A stretch of DNA of 6,555 nt, taken from Candidatus Hydrogenedentota bacterium (lineage in GTDB: Bacteria > Hydrogenedentota > Hydrogenedentia > Hydrogenedentales > CAITNO01). Under the pieces are notes generated by a model. The model saw only the letters and a list, made by a program, of their open reading frames with translations, ran no database searches and was not told the origin of the DNA. This document shows, piece after piece, positions 6,019 to 6,555 of the stretch. The stretch lies in assembly GCA_007124105.1 (NCBI GenBank), contig SLFT01000330.1:1-6555 (forward strand), in the 5' to 3' direction. How positions within the stretch are numbered: position 1 is the stretch's first letter; every line of letters starts with the position of its first letter. The position numbers and the translations under genes were made by a program.

Positions 6019-6029
6019 AAATATAATTT

Positions 6030-6555
6030 ATGCCTTCTCCGTTCTTAAGTCATATTTTGAAGCGTACATTGTGTTTTGACGGCGCCGCCGGCACTATGTT
6101 CCAGAAACTGGGACTTGACGATAGCCATTACGGCGGCGCTAACTTCAAAATGCTAACGGACCTGTTGTGTTTTTCAACGCCTGATGCCGTGCGCGATATC
6201 CATTTATCTTTTTATCGCGCCGGCGCCGACGCTGTTGAGACGAATACCTTTGGCGCGTCGCCGCTGCGCTTGGGCGAGTATGATTTCTCGTCGCTGGATA
6301 TTTCCGCGTTTACAGGCATTCCGGACGGCTTGGAATTGCGTTCCGCTGACAGTACCACCCTTGTGTACCAACTGAACAGGCGCGCAGCGGCCATTGTCAG
6401 GGAAGCGCAACGCCAGTATCGCAAAGAGAAGGGTTATGACGGACGCCCCCTTTATGTAGCGGGATCAATTGGCCCATCGAATCATGTTGTGTCGGCGACG
6501 ATGGCCAACCTGCGTCAGGCAACTTTTGACCAGATTAGCGATAATTTTTATTCCC
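6030..6555 (+). CDS. metH: Homocysteine S-methyltransferase domain, N-terminus of methionine synthase (MetH type), 3' end missing
   Basis: The first 175 residues of a gene that runs off the right edge. The domain binds homocysteine and, in MetH, receives a methyl group from methylcobalamin to make methionine in the cytoplasm. Visible family motifs: LCFDGAAGTMFQKLGL (14-29, family DGAxGTMLQ), STPDAVRDIHLSFYRAGADAVETNTFGAS (49-77, family ETNTF), LNRRAAAIVREA (115-126) and YVAGSIGPSN (142-151). The Zn-binding Cys residues lie later and are not seen. Oddities: about 20 extra residues (roughly 86-109, rich in Ser, Asp and Leu) between GEYDF and the LNRRAA helix, and TDLLCFSTPD where the family normally reads NE-x-L-x-x-T-x-P. 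Without the C-terminal part I cannot tell a full cobalamin-dependent MetH from a single-domain homocysteine methyltransferase or one fused to MetF. The 142-bp gap upstream suggests its own transcription unit. Confidence 0.85.
   Translation, partial: MPSPFLSHILKRTLCFDGAAGTMFQKLGLDDSHYGGANFKMLTDLLCFSTPDAVRDIHLSFYRAGADAVETNTFGASPLRLGEYDFSSLDISAFTGIPDGLELRSADSTTLVYQLNRRAAAIVREAQRQYRKEKGYDGRPLYVAGSIGPSNHVVSATMANLRQATFDQISDNFYS

Noticed and set aside
6022..6027. Perfect TATAAT before metH
   Set aside because: It ends two bases before the ATG, so transcription would start inside the gene. The next Met is within a conserved motif. It is best seen as part of the AT-rich spacer.
5888..6029. SAM, SAH or cobalamin riboswitch before metH
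   Set aside because: None of the conserved core sequences of these classes could be found by eye. GCCGGGAG (5947-5954) only partly resembles the B12 box.

Overview
The window comes from a bacterial chromosome of moderately high GC with ordinary housekeeping genes and no sign of phage, plasmid, transposon, CRISPR or RNA genes. The organism cannot be fixed from sequence alone. The best clue is the secreted protein at 2001-3803. It combines a Glu/Gly/Pro-rich 'EGE' linker, an ASH-type (HYDIN-like) beta domain and a C-terminal Cys + membrane helix + Arg anchor. From general knowledge this style is common in environmental Gram-negative lineages such as Hydrogenedentota, Lentisphaerota and other PVC-like groups, and GC-TM-Arg tails are known from Myxococcota. 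I offer this as a low-confidence guess.

Layout: (1) 1-666 (+) is the C-terminal part of a thiolase of the FadI/HADHB type (fatty acid beta-oxidation), cut by the left edge. (2) 743-1660 (-) is a complete ribokinase, convergent with the thiolase. The 76-bp gap between them holds a T-tract on one strand and a hairpin on the other. (3) 1661-2000 is a 340-bp divergent intergenic region with two promoter-like sequences facing right and three small inverted repeats in the presumed leader. (4) 2001-3803, 3832-4875 and 4919-5887 (all +, gaps of 28 and 43 bp) encode a secreted surface-anchored protein, a YheT-type alpha/beta hydrolase with an intact catalytic triad, and an unrecognised single-pass membrane-anchored protein. 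They may be one transcription unit. (5) 5888-6029 is a leader containing a hairpin and a possible 18-codon upstream ORF. (6) 6030 to the right edge (+) is the start of a MetH-type homocysteine S-methyltransferase domain; this gene runs off the window with no stop.

The metabolic genes (thiolase, ribokinase, methionine synthase) are unrelated pathways placed side by side. The only group that could be functionally linked is the three-gene block 2001-5887, where two envelope proteins of unknown role flank an esterase-like hydrolase. I do not see a clearly novel multi-gene system. The points most worth checking are the C-terminal sorting signal, the metH leader ORF, the nested inverted repeats before the surface protein, and the unknown membrane protein.
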